This document shows, piece by piece, positions 22,663-30,760 of a stretch of DNA of 35,272 bases. Both the position numbers and the translations under genes were made by a program. Within the stretch, counting starts at the first letter, position 1. Every line of letters starts with the position of its first letter. This stretch comes from GCA-2729515 sp036336695 (GTDB taxonomy: Bacteria > Myxococcota_A > UBA9160 > SMWR01). Where the stretch lies: positions 1 to 35,272 of the forward strand of contig JAYZFQ010000107.1 of NCBI GenBank assembly GCA_036336695.1, given 5' to 3'. Below the pieces are notes generated by a model. That model was not told where the DNA came from. It searched no databases and worked only from the letters and a program-made list of their open reading frames with translations.

Positions 22663-25335
22663 TCAGGATTTGCGTGGTTCGGTAATCGCGCGTCGGGCCG
22701 CGGTCCGCCGCACCCGCGGTTTCCCCAACTCGAAGGCGTCGGCGACCAGGGCCGCCTGCTCTTTCGCGTGGACCCGGGCCAGCCCGGTGGCGGGCGAAGC
22801 AGCCGTCATGCGCCCGGCGTAGCGCAGCTCGGGATGCTCGAAGCCCAACCCCTCGGCCACTTCTTCGATGAATTCGTCCACGAAGTCCCATGCGCCCATG
22901 TTGCGCGGCTCTTCCTGGCACCAGACCAGGTGACAGTGCCGGTAGGGTTCGAGGAATTCGGCGAGGGCATCTGCCGGGAAGGGGTAGAGCTGCTCGAGGC
23001 GCAGGAAGTGGACATCGTAGACGCCGCGTTTCTCGCGTTCCGCGAGGAGGTCGTAGTAGACCTTTCCGCTGCAGAGCACCACCTGCCGGGCGTCTTCGGG
23101 AAGGGACGGAATCTGGTCGCAGTGCATCACGCGGTGGAAGCTCGAGTCCGGACCGAAGTCCGAAAGCTTCGAAACGCAGCGCTTGTTCCGCAGCAGGGAT
23201 TTGGGCGTCATGACGATCAGGGGCTTGCGGAATTCGCGGTGCATCTGCCGCCGGAGCACGTGGAAGAAATTGGCCGGGGTCGTGCAGTTGACCACCTGGA
23301 GATTGTCCTCGGCGCAGACCTGGAGGAAGCGTTCCAGTCGCGCCGACGAGTGTTCCGGGCCCTGGCCCTCGAAGCCGTGGGGAAGCAGCAGGACAAGGCC
23401 GGACATCCGGAGCCATTTGCTCTCGGCGGCGGTCAGGAACTGGTCGATGATGATCTGGGCGCCGTTCGCGAAGTCTCCGAACTGCGCCTCCCAGAGCACG
23501 AGGGTGCCCGGGTCGGCAAGGGAGTAACCGTAGTCGAACCCCAGGACCGCGAGTTCCGAGAGGGGGCTGTCGATGATTTCGATGCGTTCCTGGTGGGGAC
23601 GCACGTGGTTGAGCGGAACGATGCGTTCTTCCGTCTCCTGGTCGATGAAGCTTGCGTGCCGCTGGGAAAAGGTCCCCCGGTTGCAGTCCTGGCCCGACAG
23701 CCGGACCGGGTGCCCCTCGACGAGCAGGGTTCCGAAGGCGAGTGCCTCGGCCGTGGACCAGTCGACGCCCTCCCCGCTTTCGAACATCTTGGATCTCGCG
23801 TCGAGAAAACGCCCGAGCTTGGTGTGGAGCGAAAAGCCGTCGGGGACGTGGCAGAGGGCCGCCCCGACCTCGCGCAGCACGTCCGATTCGACCTCGGTGT
23901 GCCCGCGCCGCGCATCGTACCCCTGGACTTTCTGCAGGCCGGACCACGCCCCTTCCAGCCAGTCGGCCCGGTCCGGTGTGAAGGTCTCGGCGACGCGAAA
24001 CTCCGCTTCGAGCCTTGCTTCCCAGCCGGACCGCAGGCCTTCGATTTCTTCCTGGGGAACCACGAGGTCGTCCACCAGTCGATTGGCGTAGATCTCGGCG
24101 GTGGTCGGGTGCTGCGCAATCTTCCGGTACATCCTCGGCTGGGTGAACGCGGGTTCGTCGGCTTCGTTGTGGCCGTGCCGTCGGTAGCAGAAGAGATCCA
24201 CGACCACGTCCCTGTGAAACGTCTGCCGGAACTCCGTGGCGAGGCGCGCGGCATAGACCACGGCTTCCGGGTCGTCGCCGTTCACGTGCAGGATCGGCGC
24301 CTGCACGATCTTTGCGACTTCCGAGCAGTAGGGACCGGAGCGGGCGTGTGTCGGGTTCGTGGTGAACCCGATCTGGTTGTTGATGACCAGGTGGACGGTT
24401 CCGCCGACCTGGTAACCCCGGAGTTCGGAGAGGTCGAGGGTTTCCGGAACGAGACCCTGCCCGGCGAAAGCCGCGTCGCCGTGGAGGAGCAGCGGTAGAA
24501 CCTCGGTCCGATCGGTGTCGCCGCGCAGGTTCTGCTTCGCGCGCACCTTGCCCAGCACGACGGGGTCGACGGCCTCCAGGTGGGACGGGTTTGCCGTCAG
24601 CGACAGGTGAAGGCGGCGCCCCTCGAACCGGCGCTCGGAAGACGTGCCCATGTGGTACTTGACGTCGCCCGAGCCGCCGGCTTCTTCCGGATTCGCGGCC
24701 ATGCCCGAGAACTCGGCAAAGATCGCGGCAAGCCGCTTGCCCATGACGTTCGCCAGCACGTTGAGGCGTCCTCGGTGGGCCATGCCGATGGCGATTTCCT
24801 CGACGCCCATTCGAGACGCCGTGAGCAGGACCTGCTCGAGCGCCGGGATCGTGGACTCCGCGCCGTCGAGGCCGAAACGCTTCGTTCCGAGAAACCGCTT
24901 GTGGAGAAAACGCTCGAAGGACTCGGCGGCGATCAGTCGCTCGAGGACCAGCTTCCTGAATTTCGGCGTGAGGTCGTGGCGGTCCTTGACCCGCTCGAGC
25001 CGCTCCTGGATCCAGTTCTTGGGTTCCGGATCCTGGATGTGCATGAATTCCACGCCGATCGTCCCGCAGTAGGCAGCGCTGGCGATCGATAGAATTTCGT
25101 TCAGGGTCGCGGTTTCGAGCCCGAGTCCGTAGAAGAGGTAGATGGGGCGGTCGAGATCCGCCTCGCCGAATCCGTAGTTCGCCGGGTCGAGATCCGGGTG
25201 GGGATCCTCGGCGCGAAGGCTCAGGGGATCGAGGCGCGCCTCGGTGTGACCGCGCACACGGTGCGCATGGATCAGCATCTGGGCGCGGATCGAGTCGCGG
25301 ATCGCGGCGTTGGGGTCGGGGGGTTTCTGGGGCAT
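22663..25335 (-). CDS. sucA: 2-oxoglutarate dehydrogenase E1 component, short N terminus
   Basis: About 890 residues. This thiamine-diphosphate enzyme decarboxylates 2-oxoglutarate and transfers succinyl to E2 in the TCA cycle. Conserved parts: HRVRGHTEARLDPL near the start, IGMAHRGRLNVLANVMGK, HLSLTANPSHLEAVDPV, LLLHGDAAFAGQGLV with INNQIGFTT (ThDP/Mg site), GHNEADEPAFTQPRMY, LWEAQFGDFANGAQ, LPHGFEGQGPEHSSARLERF. Relative to E. coli SucA, the RGH motif comes roughly 75 residues earlier: the N-terminal segment (LYEDF-like, implicated in E2 binding) is missing, and sequence further upstream in frame does not resemble it. No sucB or lpd lies nearby. The start could be ATG 25335 or 25350; neither has a clear ribosome site. 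Confidence 0.93.
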   Translation of the reverse strand: MPQKPPDPNAAIRDSIRAQMLIHAHRVRGHTEARLDPLSLRAEDPHPDLDPANYGFGEADLDRPIYLFYGLGLETATLNEILSIASAAYCGTIGVEFMHIQDPEPKNWIQERLERVKDRHDLTPKFRKLVLERLIAAESFERFLHKRFLGTKRFGLDGAESTIPALEQVLLTASRMGVEEIAIGMAHRGRLNVLANVMGKRLAAIFAEFSGMAANPEEAGGSGDVKYHMGTSSERRFEGRRLHLSLTANPSHLEAVDPVVLGKVRAKQNLRGDTDRTEVLPLLLHGDAAFAGQGLVPETLDLSELRGYQVGGTVHLVINNQIGFTTNPTHARSGPYCSEVAKIVQAPILHVNGDDPEAVVYAARLATEFRQTFHRDVVVDLFCYRRHGHNEADEPAFTQPRMYRKIAQHPTTAEIYANRLVDDLVVPQEEIEGLRSGWEARLEAEFRVAETFTPDRADWLEGAWSGLQKVQGYDARRGHTEVESDVLREVGAALCHVPDGFSLHTKLGRFLDARSKMFESGEGVDWSTAEALAFGTLLVEGHPVRLSGQDCNRGTFSQRHASFIDQETEERIVPLNHVRPHQERIEIIDSPLSELAVLGFDYGYSLADPGTLVLWEAQFGDFANGAQIIIDQFLTAAESKWLRMSGLVLLLPHGFEGQGPEHSSARLERFLQVCAEDNLQVVNCTTPANFFHVLRRQMHREFRKPLIVMTPKSLLRNKRCVSKLSDFGPDSSFHRVMHCDQIPSLPEDARQVVLCSGKVYYDLLAEREKRGVYDVHFLRLEQLYPFPADALAEFLEPYRHCHLVWCQEEPRNMGAWDFVDEFIEEVAEGLGFEHPELRYAGRMTAASPATGLARVHAKEQAALVADAFELGKPRVRRTAARRAITEPRKS

Positions 25336-25348
25336 GGGTCGGCACAGC

Positions 25349-25354
25349 ATGATA
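25349..25354 (-). promoter_or_regulatory. -10-like hexamer for sucA
   Basis: TATCAT on the minus strand, 13 bases before the ATG at 25335; the leader would be about seven bases. If this is the promoter, ATG 25350 cannot be the start, which supports the short N terminus. Confidence 0.3.
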
Positions 25355-25447
25355 GCCGCGGAAACCCGGGAGCAGACAGCCGTTCGTGCCGAATCCGGGG
25401 CGCAGGGCCCTCTCAAGCTGGGGTCCCGTCGGCCGAAGCGGAATGGG

Positions 25448-26002
25448 ATGGCATCGCAGGAGCGCTCAGCGCGGCCGGCCGCTGGCACGGCCCTCCCCAT
25501 CGAGGCCTTTTCCGAGGACGCTCGGCGCCTCGATCCGGAGGCGTTTGCCGCCCACCGGGGCACGGGGTTTTTGCTGGTGATGGCGGCGGCGGTTCTGGAC
25601 GGCGGTTCGAAGGCGACGCGGCTGCTGCTGGACGGCGTCGACGAGGATCCCGGTGGTCGTACCGCCGAGCTGTCGGTGGCGGTCTATCCGCTGGTGGCAC
25701 GCAACGCGTCGGCAGGTCCCCTGGTCACCGTGGGCCGTGACGCCCGTCACGACGTGGTGATCCCGGATCCCAGCGTTTCCCGGTTCCACGCCTTTGCCAA
25801 GCCCGCCGAGGACGGGGCCTGCCTGCTCCAGGACATGGGTTCCACCAACGGCACCACCGTGAACGGGACGAGCGTGCCCGCCCGAGGTACCGGTGAGCCC
25901 ATGCCCGTCAAGCCGGGCGATACGGTGTGCTTTGGCCAGGTGAAGTTCACGTTCAGCGATGCCCGCGCCCTGCGGGAGTTCGTGCTCCAGGCGACTCGCT
26001 AG
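25448..26002 (+). CDS. FHA domain protein
   Basis: 184 residues. The C-terminal ~95 residues form a forkhead-associated domain, which binds phosphothreonine peptides: VTVGRDARHDVVIPDPSVSR (quoted start), then FHAFAK, DMGSTNGTTVNG and FGQVKFTF. The invariant Gly-Arg, Ser-x-x-His and Asn residues are present, so phosphopeptide binding is plausible. The N-terminal ~90 residues (PEAFAAHRGTGFLLV onward) are unassigned. No kinase, phosphatase or secretion gene lies next to it. ATG 25448 is chosen because the domain-like text starts there and it leaves a 112-base divergent gap from sucA; the frame is open back to 25310, so an earlier start is possible. Confidence 0.87.
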   Translation: MASQERSARPAAGTALPIEAFSEDARRLDPEAFAAHRGTGFLLVMAAAVLDGGSKATRLLLDGVDEDPGGRTAELSVAVYPLVARNASAGPLVTVGRDARHDVVIPDPSVSRFHAFAKPAEDGACLLQDMGSTNGTTVNGTSVPARGTGEPMPVKPGDTVCFGQVKFTFSDARALREFVLQATR

Positions 26003-26010
26003 ACGCCTCC

Positions 26011-26027
26011 GGCCCGTTTCCCGGGCC
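26011..26027 (+). terminator. Stem-loop after the FHA gene
   Basis: GGCCCG (26011-26016) pairs with CGGGCC (26022-26027) around TTTCC, eight bases after the FHA stop. No T tract follows, so it is a weak terminator candidate, but its place just before a new promoter region fits. Confidence 0.33.
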
Positions 26028-26054
26028 CTGCGACGCGACGCCCCGGTTTTCGCC

Positions 26055-26076
26055 GTTTGAAATCGCGATTGCAAAC
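26055..26076. promoter_or_regulatory. 22-bp near-perfect palindrome, probable operator of the sulfotransferase operon
   Basis: Half-sites GTTTGAAATCG (26055-26065) and CGATTGCAAAC (26066-26076) are complementary at 10 of 11 positions, with a perfect AATCGCGATT core. It is distinctly AT-rich against its surroundings and ends 29 bases before the nucleotidase start, the classic place for a repressor site. TTGAAA inside it (26057-26062) could also serve as a -35. A dimeric TetR-, GntR- or MarR-type regulator is the expected ligand; no such gene is in the window. Confidence 0.55.
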
Positions 26077-26105
26077 TGTGAAACTGCGCGCTCCCTTCAT
26101 CGAGG

Positions 26106-27104
26106 ATGCCGGTGGCGGACCGCAACGAAGAGCTTCGCGCTGCCCTGGACGCCGTCCGGGCGGCTTCTCGGATCTGCCGCGCCGTGCAGGCGCGGCGCAT
26201 CGACGCGGACACGATCGAAAAACAGGATCGCAGTCCGGTCACCGTGGCGGATTTCGCTTCCCAGGCGATCGTCTGTCGTCGGCTCGCCGAGGCGTTTCCC
26301 GACGACCCCGTGGTCGGCGAGGAAAACGCCGACGAGCTGCGCGGATCCGACCGCGCCGCTGCCCGCGAGGGGGTGGTGGAACACGTCGCAGCGGAGGTCG
26401 GCTCGGAAACCGACGCAGGGCAGGTTCTCGACTGGATCGACCGAGGTGGGGCCGACGCCCGGGCGGACCGCTACTGGACGCTCGACCCCATCGACGGGAC
26501 GAAGGGTTTCCTGCGCGGCGAGCAGTACGCTGTGGCGCTCGCGTTGATCGAAGCGGGCGAGGTGGTACTCGGCGTCCTCGGCTGTCCGAACTTGCCGGCC
26601 GCCGACGGAAGTCTCGGCAGCCTGTTTGCGGCACGGGCCGGCGGCGGGGCGCTTTCCTACGCTCTCGGGGACGCTTCCGACCGGAGCGGGGCGCCGGTGT
26701 CGGTACAACCCGTCACGTCTCCAGCCGACGCGCGGTTCTGCGAATCCGTCGAGTCGGGGCATTCGAACCAGTCCGAGTCCGCCGCAATCGCGCGTCGGCT
26801 CGGGATCGAGCGCGAACCGTTCCGCATCGACAGCCAGTGCAAGTATGCCGCGGTGGCGCGGGGCGACGCATCGATCTACCTCCGGTTGCCGACACGCGAG
26901 GACTATCGCGAGAAGATCTGGGACCACGCCGCCGGGAAGCTCGTGGTCGAAGCGGCGGGGGGAACCGTGAGCGACGTGAACGGCCGGCCCCTGGATTTTC
27001 GCCACGGCCGAACGCTCGAGGAAAACCGGGGAATCGTCGCAACCGCGGGCCCGATCCACGATGCCGTGCTCGAGGCCGTGCAGCAGGTGCGGGGGGCGGC
27101 ATGA
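26106..27104 (+). CDS. 3'(2'),5'-bisphosphate nucleotidase family protein (PAP phosphatase type)
   Basis: 332 residues in the lithium-sensitive inositol-monophosphatase superfamily. Metal-binding motifs: GEEN (E72/E73), WTLDPIDGTKGFLRG (D127, D130) and EKIWDHAAG near the C terminus. KQDRSPVTVADFASQ at 39-53 and the GTKGFLRG form favour the HAL2/CysQ-type PAP phosphatases over inositol phosphatases. Its likely job is hydrolysis of 3'-phosphoadenosine-5'-phosphate, the by-product and inhibitor of PAPS-dependent sulfotransferases. The next gene is exactly such an enzyme, and the stop overlaps its start (ATGA). GAGG touches ATG 26106 directly, so GTG 26112 (six bases from GAGG) may be the true start. 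First gene of the long plus-strand run; a strong palindrome lies just upstream. Confidence 0.88.
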   Translation: MPVADRNEELRAALDAVRAASRICRAVQARRIDADTIEKQDRSPVTVADFASQAIVCRRLAEAFPDDPVVGEENADELRGSDRAAAREGVVEHVAAEVGSETDAGQVLDWIDRGGADARADRYWTLDPIDGTKGFLRGEQYAVALALIEAGEVVLGVLGCPNLPAADGSLGSLFAARAGGGALSYALGDASDRSGAPVSVQPVTSPADARFCESVESGHSNQSESAAIARRLGIEREPFRIDSQCKYAAVARGDASIYLRLPTREDYREKIWDHAAGKLVVEAAGGTVSDVNGRPLDFRHGRTLEENRGIVATAGPIHDAVLEAVQQVRGAA

Positions 27105-28258
27105 CGCCCGACGCTGGCTTCGACGAGGCGACCCTGCTCGCAGAGGCGCAGGCTTCCACCGAGGGTCTTTCGGACTTCGGGCCCGACGATTTTCGGGAAG
27201 GGCTTTCGGTCCTGTGCCGGACCTACGAAGAGAATGCCTTCACCACGGCGGGCCGCCGGCGCAGCCGGCGCCGGCTCGTCGACCTGTTGGCGACGCGTCT
27301 CCGCGTCCAGGAAGCGTTTCGCAAACACCCGGAGGTCCGGGAGCGCGCCATTACCCGGCCGATGGTCTTGACGGGCCTGCCCCGCTCGGGGACGTCGGCG
27401 CTCTTCAACCTGCTGGGCCGGGATCCCGCGGCGCGTCCGCTCTTGAACTGGGAGACCCGTTACCCGGATCCCGCCGAGGGTCTCGCGCCCGGAGCCCCCG
27501 ATCCGCGCCGGGATGCGATCGAGCGCTACCTCGCCAAGGGCCGCGAGAAGAACCCGGAATTCACCAAGGTGCATTACGCCAGTGCCGACACTCCCGAAGA
27601 GTGCGTGTTGCTCCACGCGGTGGCGTGTCACGGCGTGCAGCTCGGCGTCGAGCCCATGTTCGAGCCGTATGCGTCCTGGTACCAGGGGCAGCGCCTGGAC
27701 GGGATGTACCGCTACTACGCCGATCTTCTCCGCCTGCTCGACTGGCAGCGCCCCGGAGAGCGCTGGTTGCTCAAGGCTCCGGCGCACATGTGGGGCATCG
27801 ACTCGCTGCTCGCAGTCTTTCCCGACGCGTCGATCGTCTGGAGTCACCGGGATCCGTTGCTCTGCATCGCATCCATCGCGAGCATGACCCACCTCCTGGC
27901 CCAGTCCTTGATCGAGGTGGACCCCAAGCGCCTCGGTCCGATCGTGATGGAGTTCTACGCCAACTCTCTCGAACGGGGCCTCGCGGTTCGCGACCGTTGC
28001 GATGCGTCGCGATTCGTCGATGTGAACCACGACGACTTCGTGGACGATGGTCTCGCGGTGGCCGAACGGGTGCATGCGCACTTCGGCCTGCCGTTCGGCC
28101 AGGACGCTCGGGATGCCATGCAGACCCACATGCAGGCAAACCCCAAAGGCAAGCATGGGAAGCACCGGTACGACCTCGAATCTTTCGGACTCGACGCGGG
28201 GACGGTGCGTGAGCGGTTCGCGGACTACGTGACGCGCTTCCAGGTGAAGACGCACTGA
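27101..28258 (+). CDS. PAPS-dependent sulfotransferase family protein
   Basis: 385 residues. The 5'-phosphosulfate loop is VLTGLPRSGTSALFNLLGRD (PRSGTS at 94-99), and the 3'-phosphate region includes WSHRDPLLCIASI (HRDP at 249-252). LLKAPAHMWGIDSLLAVFPD is typical of the bacterial Sulfotransferase_3 group. It should transfer sulfate from PAPS to a hydroxyl acceptor; the neighbours suggest a lipid, sterol or polyketide-like acceptor, but this is inferred. There is no signal peptide, so it is cytoplasmic. Translation is coupled to the nucleotidase gene by ATGA overlap. The N-terminal ~85 residues (FDEATLLAEAQASTEGLSDFG) are typical of this bacterial subgroup. Confidence 0.9.
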   Translation: MTPDAGFDEATLLAEAQASTEGLSDFGPDDFREGLSVLCRTYEENAFTTAGRRRSRRRLVDLLATRLRVQEAFRKHPEVRERAITRPMVLTGLPRSGTSALFNLLGRDPAARPLLNWETRYPDPAEGLAPGAPDPRRDAIERYLAKGREKNPEFTKVHYASADTPEECVLLHAVACHGVQLGVEPMFEPYASWYQGQRLDGMYRYYADLLRLLDWQRPGERWLLKAPAHMWGIDSLLAVFPDASIVWSHRDPLLCIASIASMTHLLAQSLIEVDPKRLGPIVMEFYANSLERGLAVRDRCDASRFVDVNHDDFVDDGLAVAERVHAHFGLPFGQDARDAMQTHMQANPKGKHGKHRYDLESFGLDAGTVRERFADYVTRFQVKTH

Positions 28259-28275
28259 GCAAAAGGAGAACGGGT

Positions 28276-29382
28276 ATGTCCGACAGCCCGGTGGAAAAAG
28301 TGGTGAACGCGGAGGCCTGGAGCGAGTTCTGCGAACTCCTCAAGAAGGCGGGCGACGTGATTCTTCGCGACGACCTGGAGCTGTCCACCTTCGACCGTGC
28401 CGAAGGCCTTCGCTACCTGTCGCGCCTGCTTCGCGCGGGGTTCACGTCTTTCATCGAAAACCCCGGCCCCCGGCATCCCCTCTTCCGGCCGATGCCCGAC
28501 CTGGTGAAGATGGGTCTGGACAACCCGGACAACTACTACGTCAGCGCCTCGGTCAACCCGCGCGATACCTACCGGATTCGCGGCCGACGTCAGACGATCC
28601 ATTACATGAGCTTTGCGGCGCAGAACCAGAACTTCGCGGCCCGGAACAAGATCACGGGGGGTGCCGGTCACCTCAACGATGCGGAAATTGCGCTCGATCC
28701 CGACGGAAGCTTCGAAATCGTCGCGAGTCAGGAGGAGCAGCCGGGGAACTGGCTGCGCCTGGCTCCCGACACGAAACAGATCCTGCTGCGCCAGACGTTT
28801 CTCCATCGTGAAAAAGAACTGCCCGTCGAGGTCGAGATTCACTGCGAGGGGGTCGACGGACCGCCGCCCCCGTTGGACCCGGCGCGGATCGGGGGGCAGC
28901 TCGCGGGCGCGGCGATGTATGCGATGGGCTGCGCCCAGTGGTTTGCGGATTGGGTGAAGGCCTTCGAAGACAAGGCGCCGGTGAATACGTTCCACCTGCC
29001 CACGGAAGAGAATCACCGCTTCGTCGGGGGCGACCCGAACATCCGGATCTGGCTGGGGACCTGGCGTCTGGCTCCCGACGAGGCACTGGTGATCGAAGTG
29101 ACGCCTCCCGCGTGCCACTACTGGAACTTTCAGCTCGGCAACGTCTGGGCGGAATCGCTCGACTTCCGTTTCCAGCGCGTCCACATCAACAGCGGTGCCG
29201 CCGAGGTCGCTCCGGACGGAACCGTGCAGCTCGTCGTGGGTCACGAGGATCCCGGGCATCCGAATTTCATGACGACCGCGGGCCACGATCACGGCACGAT
29301 GTGCGTGCGCTGGGTCCGGGCCGACTCCCACCCGGAGCCGCGCTGCCGCGTCGTCAAGCTCGCGGAGCTGGGCAAGGCCTGA
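28276..29382 (+). CDS. DUF1214 domain protein
   Basis: 368 residues. The C-terminal region with HYWNFQLGNVWAESLDF, NSGAAEVAPDGTVQLVVGHEDPGHPNF (quoted in parts) and MCVRWVRAD matches DUF1214, an uncharacterised family. In bacteria it often accompanies DUF1254 and lipid- or sterol-related genes; DUF1254 is not evident here. The N-terminal half (EKVVNAEAWSEFCELLKKAG) is helical, with a charged start and no signal peptide. AAAAGGAG precedes the ATG by eight bases, and the gene is 17 bases downstream of the sulfotransferase gene, so it belongs to the same operon. Function unknown. Confidence 0.85.
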   Translation: MSDSPVEKVVNAEAWSEFCELLKKAGDVILRDDLELSTFDRAEGLRYLSRLLRAGFTSFIENPGPRHPLFRPMPDLVKMGLDNPDNYYVSASVNPRDTYRIRGRRQTIHYMSFAAQNQNFAARNKITGGAGHLNDAEIALDPDGSFEIVASQEEQPGNWLRLAPDTKQILLRQTFLHREKELPVEVEIHCEGVDGPPPPLDPARIGGQLAGAAMYAMGCAQWFADWVKAFEDKAPVNTFHLPTEENHRFVGGDPNIRIWLGTWRLAPDEALVIEVTPPACHYWNFQLGNVWAESLDFRFQRVHINSGAAEVAPDGTVQLVVGHEDPGHPNFMTTAGHDHGTMCVRWVRADSHPEPRCRVVKLAELGKA

Positions 29383-29421
29383 AGCCGGCGCTCGCCCCTG
29401 CGCGCGGACCCCGCGAGCCTG

Positions 29422-29427
29422 TATGAT
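29422..29427 (+). promoter_or_regulatory. -10-like hexamer before the NTF2-like gene
   Basis: TATGAT, 34 bases before the ATG at 29462, in the 79-base gap after the DUF1214 gene. It could be an internal promoter of the run; no -35 is evident. Confidence 0.28.
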
Positions 29428-29461
29428 GCGCGTCTCGCACCGTTTTCTGGAGGAGCCCCCC

Positions 29462-29872
29462 ATGAGCGAAGCACACCCGGCGATGGTCGCAGCCCAGAAC
29501 TCCTGGCGCTGCGTGCAAGCGAAGGACAAGGACGGCTGGCTCGACCTGATGGCCGACGACGTGAAGATCGAGGACCCGATCGGCGTCGCGGTGACGAACC
29601 CGACGGGCAAAGGTGTGTGCGGCAAGGCCGAGGTGGCGGATTTCTACGAGAAGAACATTGCCGCTTCGACCCTGCACATCGAGGTGCACGAATCCCATGT
29701 CGCGGGCGAAAACGAATCGGCCCATGTCATGACCCTGACCAACGAGTTTCCGAACGGCATCAAGACCCAGGTGCGCGGGATCTTCACCTATCGGCTCGAC
29801 GCTGCCGGGAAGCTCACGAACCTGCGCGGGTACTGGACGATGGACGACATGAAGGTCGAACAACCCGCCTGA
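29462..29872 (+). CDS. NTF2-like / SnoaL-type ketosteroid-isomerase-fold protein
   Basis: 136 residues. The cone-shaped alpha+beta fold is suggested by the N-terminal helix MVAAQNSWRCVQAKDKDGW, LDLMADDVKIEDPIG, KAEVADFYEKNI, and C-terminal strands GIFTYRLDAAGKLTNLRGYW. DDVKIEDPIG carries the Asp pair often seen where this fold acts on steroids or polyketides as isomerase, cyclase or hydrolase. GGAGGAG precedes the ATG at a good distance. It is followed eight bases later by the luciferase-like gene. The substrate is unknown, but the fold fits a pathway handling hydrophobic ring compounds. Confidence 0.83.
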   Translation: MSEAHPAMVAAQNSWRCVQAKDKDGWLDLMADDVKIEDPIGVAVTNPTGKGVCGKAEVADFYEKNIAASTLHIEVHESHVAGENESAHVMTLTNEFPNGIKTQVRGIFTYRLDAAGKLTNLRGYWTMDDMKVEQPA

Positions 29873-29880
29873 GGTCCCCC

Positions 29881-30756
29881 ATGCGCTTCAGCTATACCGA
29901 TTCGATGATCGATCCGCGCTTCTTCCGCCCCCTGGCCGTCGCGGCAGAGGAGGCGGGCTACGACAGCTTCGCTCTTCCCGACAGCATCTGTTACCCGGAA
30001 GTCTCGGACAGCAAGTATCCGTATACCCCGGACGGGAACCGGGAGTTTCTCGACGGCAAGCCCTTCATCGAACCCCTCGTCCTGGCGGGCTACCTCGCCA
30101 GCGCGACGGAGCGACTGCGCTTCACCACGTTCGTCCTCAAGCTGCCGATGCGTCACCCGGTCTTCATGGCAAAGCAGGCGGCCTCTCTCGCGGTGATCAC
30201 GGACAACCGGTTCGGTTTCGGTGTGGGTGTCAGCCCCTGGCCCGAGGACTTCCAGGTGGTGGACGTTCCGTGGGAGGGCCGTGGCCGCCGCATGGACGAG
30301 TGCATGGAGATCATTCGCGGGCTCACCCGCGGCGAGTTCTTCTCCTACCAGGGGGAGTTCTTCGATGTGCCGAGCATCAAGATCACGCCCGCGCCGACGC
30401 AGCCTCTGCCGTTGTTGGTCGGCGGCCATTCGAAGCCGGCCTTGCGCCGCGCCGCGCGTCTTGGCGATGGCTGGATGCACGCGGGCGGTGATCCCGCAGA
30501 ACTCGGAGACATGCTGGCCCGTCTCCAGGCGCTGAGAAAGGAATACGGGCGCGAGAGGGAGCCTTTCGAAGTCCACGTGATTTCGATGGATGCATTCACG
30601 CCCGATGGCGTCCGGCGGCTCGAGGACCTGGGGGTGACGGATGTGATCGTCGGTTTTCGCAATGCCTACGCCAAGGACAAGGACACCCAGACCCTCGACG
30701 AGAAGCTGGCGGCGTTGCGGGCCTATGCGGAAAACGTGATCGCCAAGGTCGGCTAG
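29881..30756 (+). CDS. LLM-class F420-dependent oxidoreductase (second copy)
   Basis: 291 residues. Family pieces: MIDPRFFRPLAVAAEEAGYD, IEPLVLAGYLASATERLRF, VFMAKQAASLAVITDNRFGF, GVGVSPWPEDF, RRMDECMEIIRGLTRGEFF and LLVGGHSKPALRRAARLGDGW. This is a TIM-barrel flavin- or deazaflavin-dependent enzyme. It shares the A-L-R-R-A-A-R-L-G-D-G motif with the copy at 6991-7878, but the N-terminal halves differ, so it is not a recent duplicate. Starting eight bases after the NTF2-like gene and ending four bases before the APH-like gene, it is clearly within an operon. Cofactor use (F420 or FMN) is not decided by sequence. Confidence 0.9.
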   Translation: MRFSYTDSMIDPRFFRPLAVAAEEAGYDSFALPDSICYPEVSDSKYPYTPDGNREFLDGKPFIEPLVLAGYLASATERLRFTTFVLKLPMRHPVFMAKQAASLAVITDNRFGFGVGVSPWPEDFQVVDVPWEGRGRRMDECMEIIRGLTRGEFFSYQGEFFDVPSIKITPAPTQPLPLLVGGHSKPALRRAARLGDGWMHAGGDPAELGDMLARLQALRKEYGREREPFEVHVISMDAFTPDGVRRLEDLGVTDVIVGFRNAYAKDKDTQTLDEKLAALRAYAENVIAKVG

Positions 30757-30760
30757 GCGC

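Noticed and set aside
22240..24498. Plus-strand open frame opposite sucA
   Set aside because: sucA is unmistakable on the other strand; the opposite frame stays open because of codon bias.
25310..25447. Earlier starts for the FHA protein (25310, 25334 or 25349)
   Set aside because: These would overlap the start region of sucA on the other strand and add residues without similarity; kept only as a possibility.
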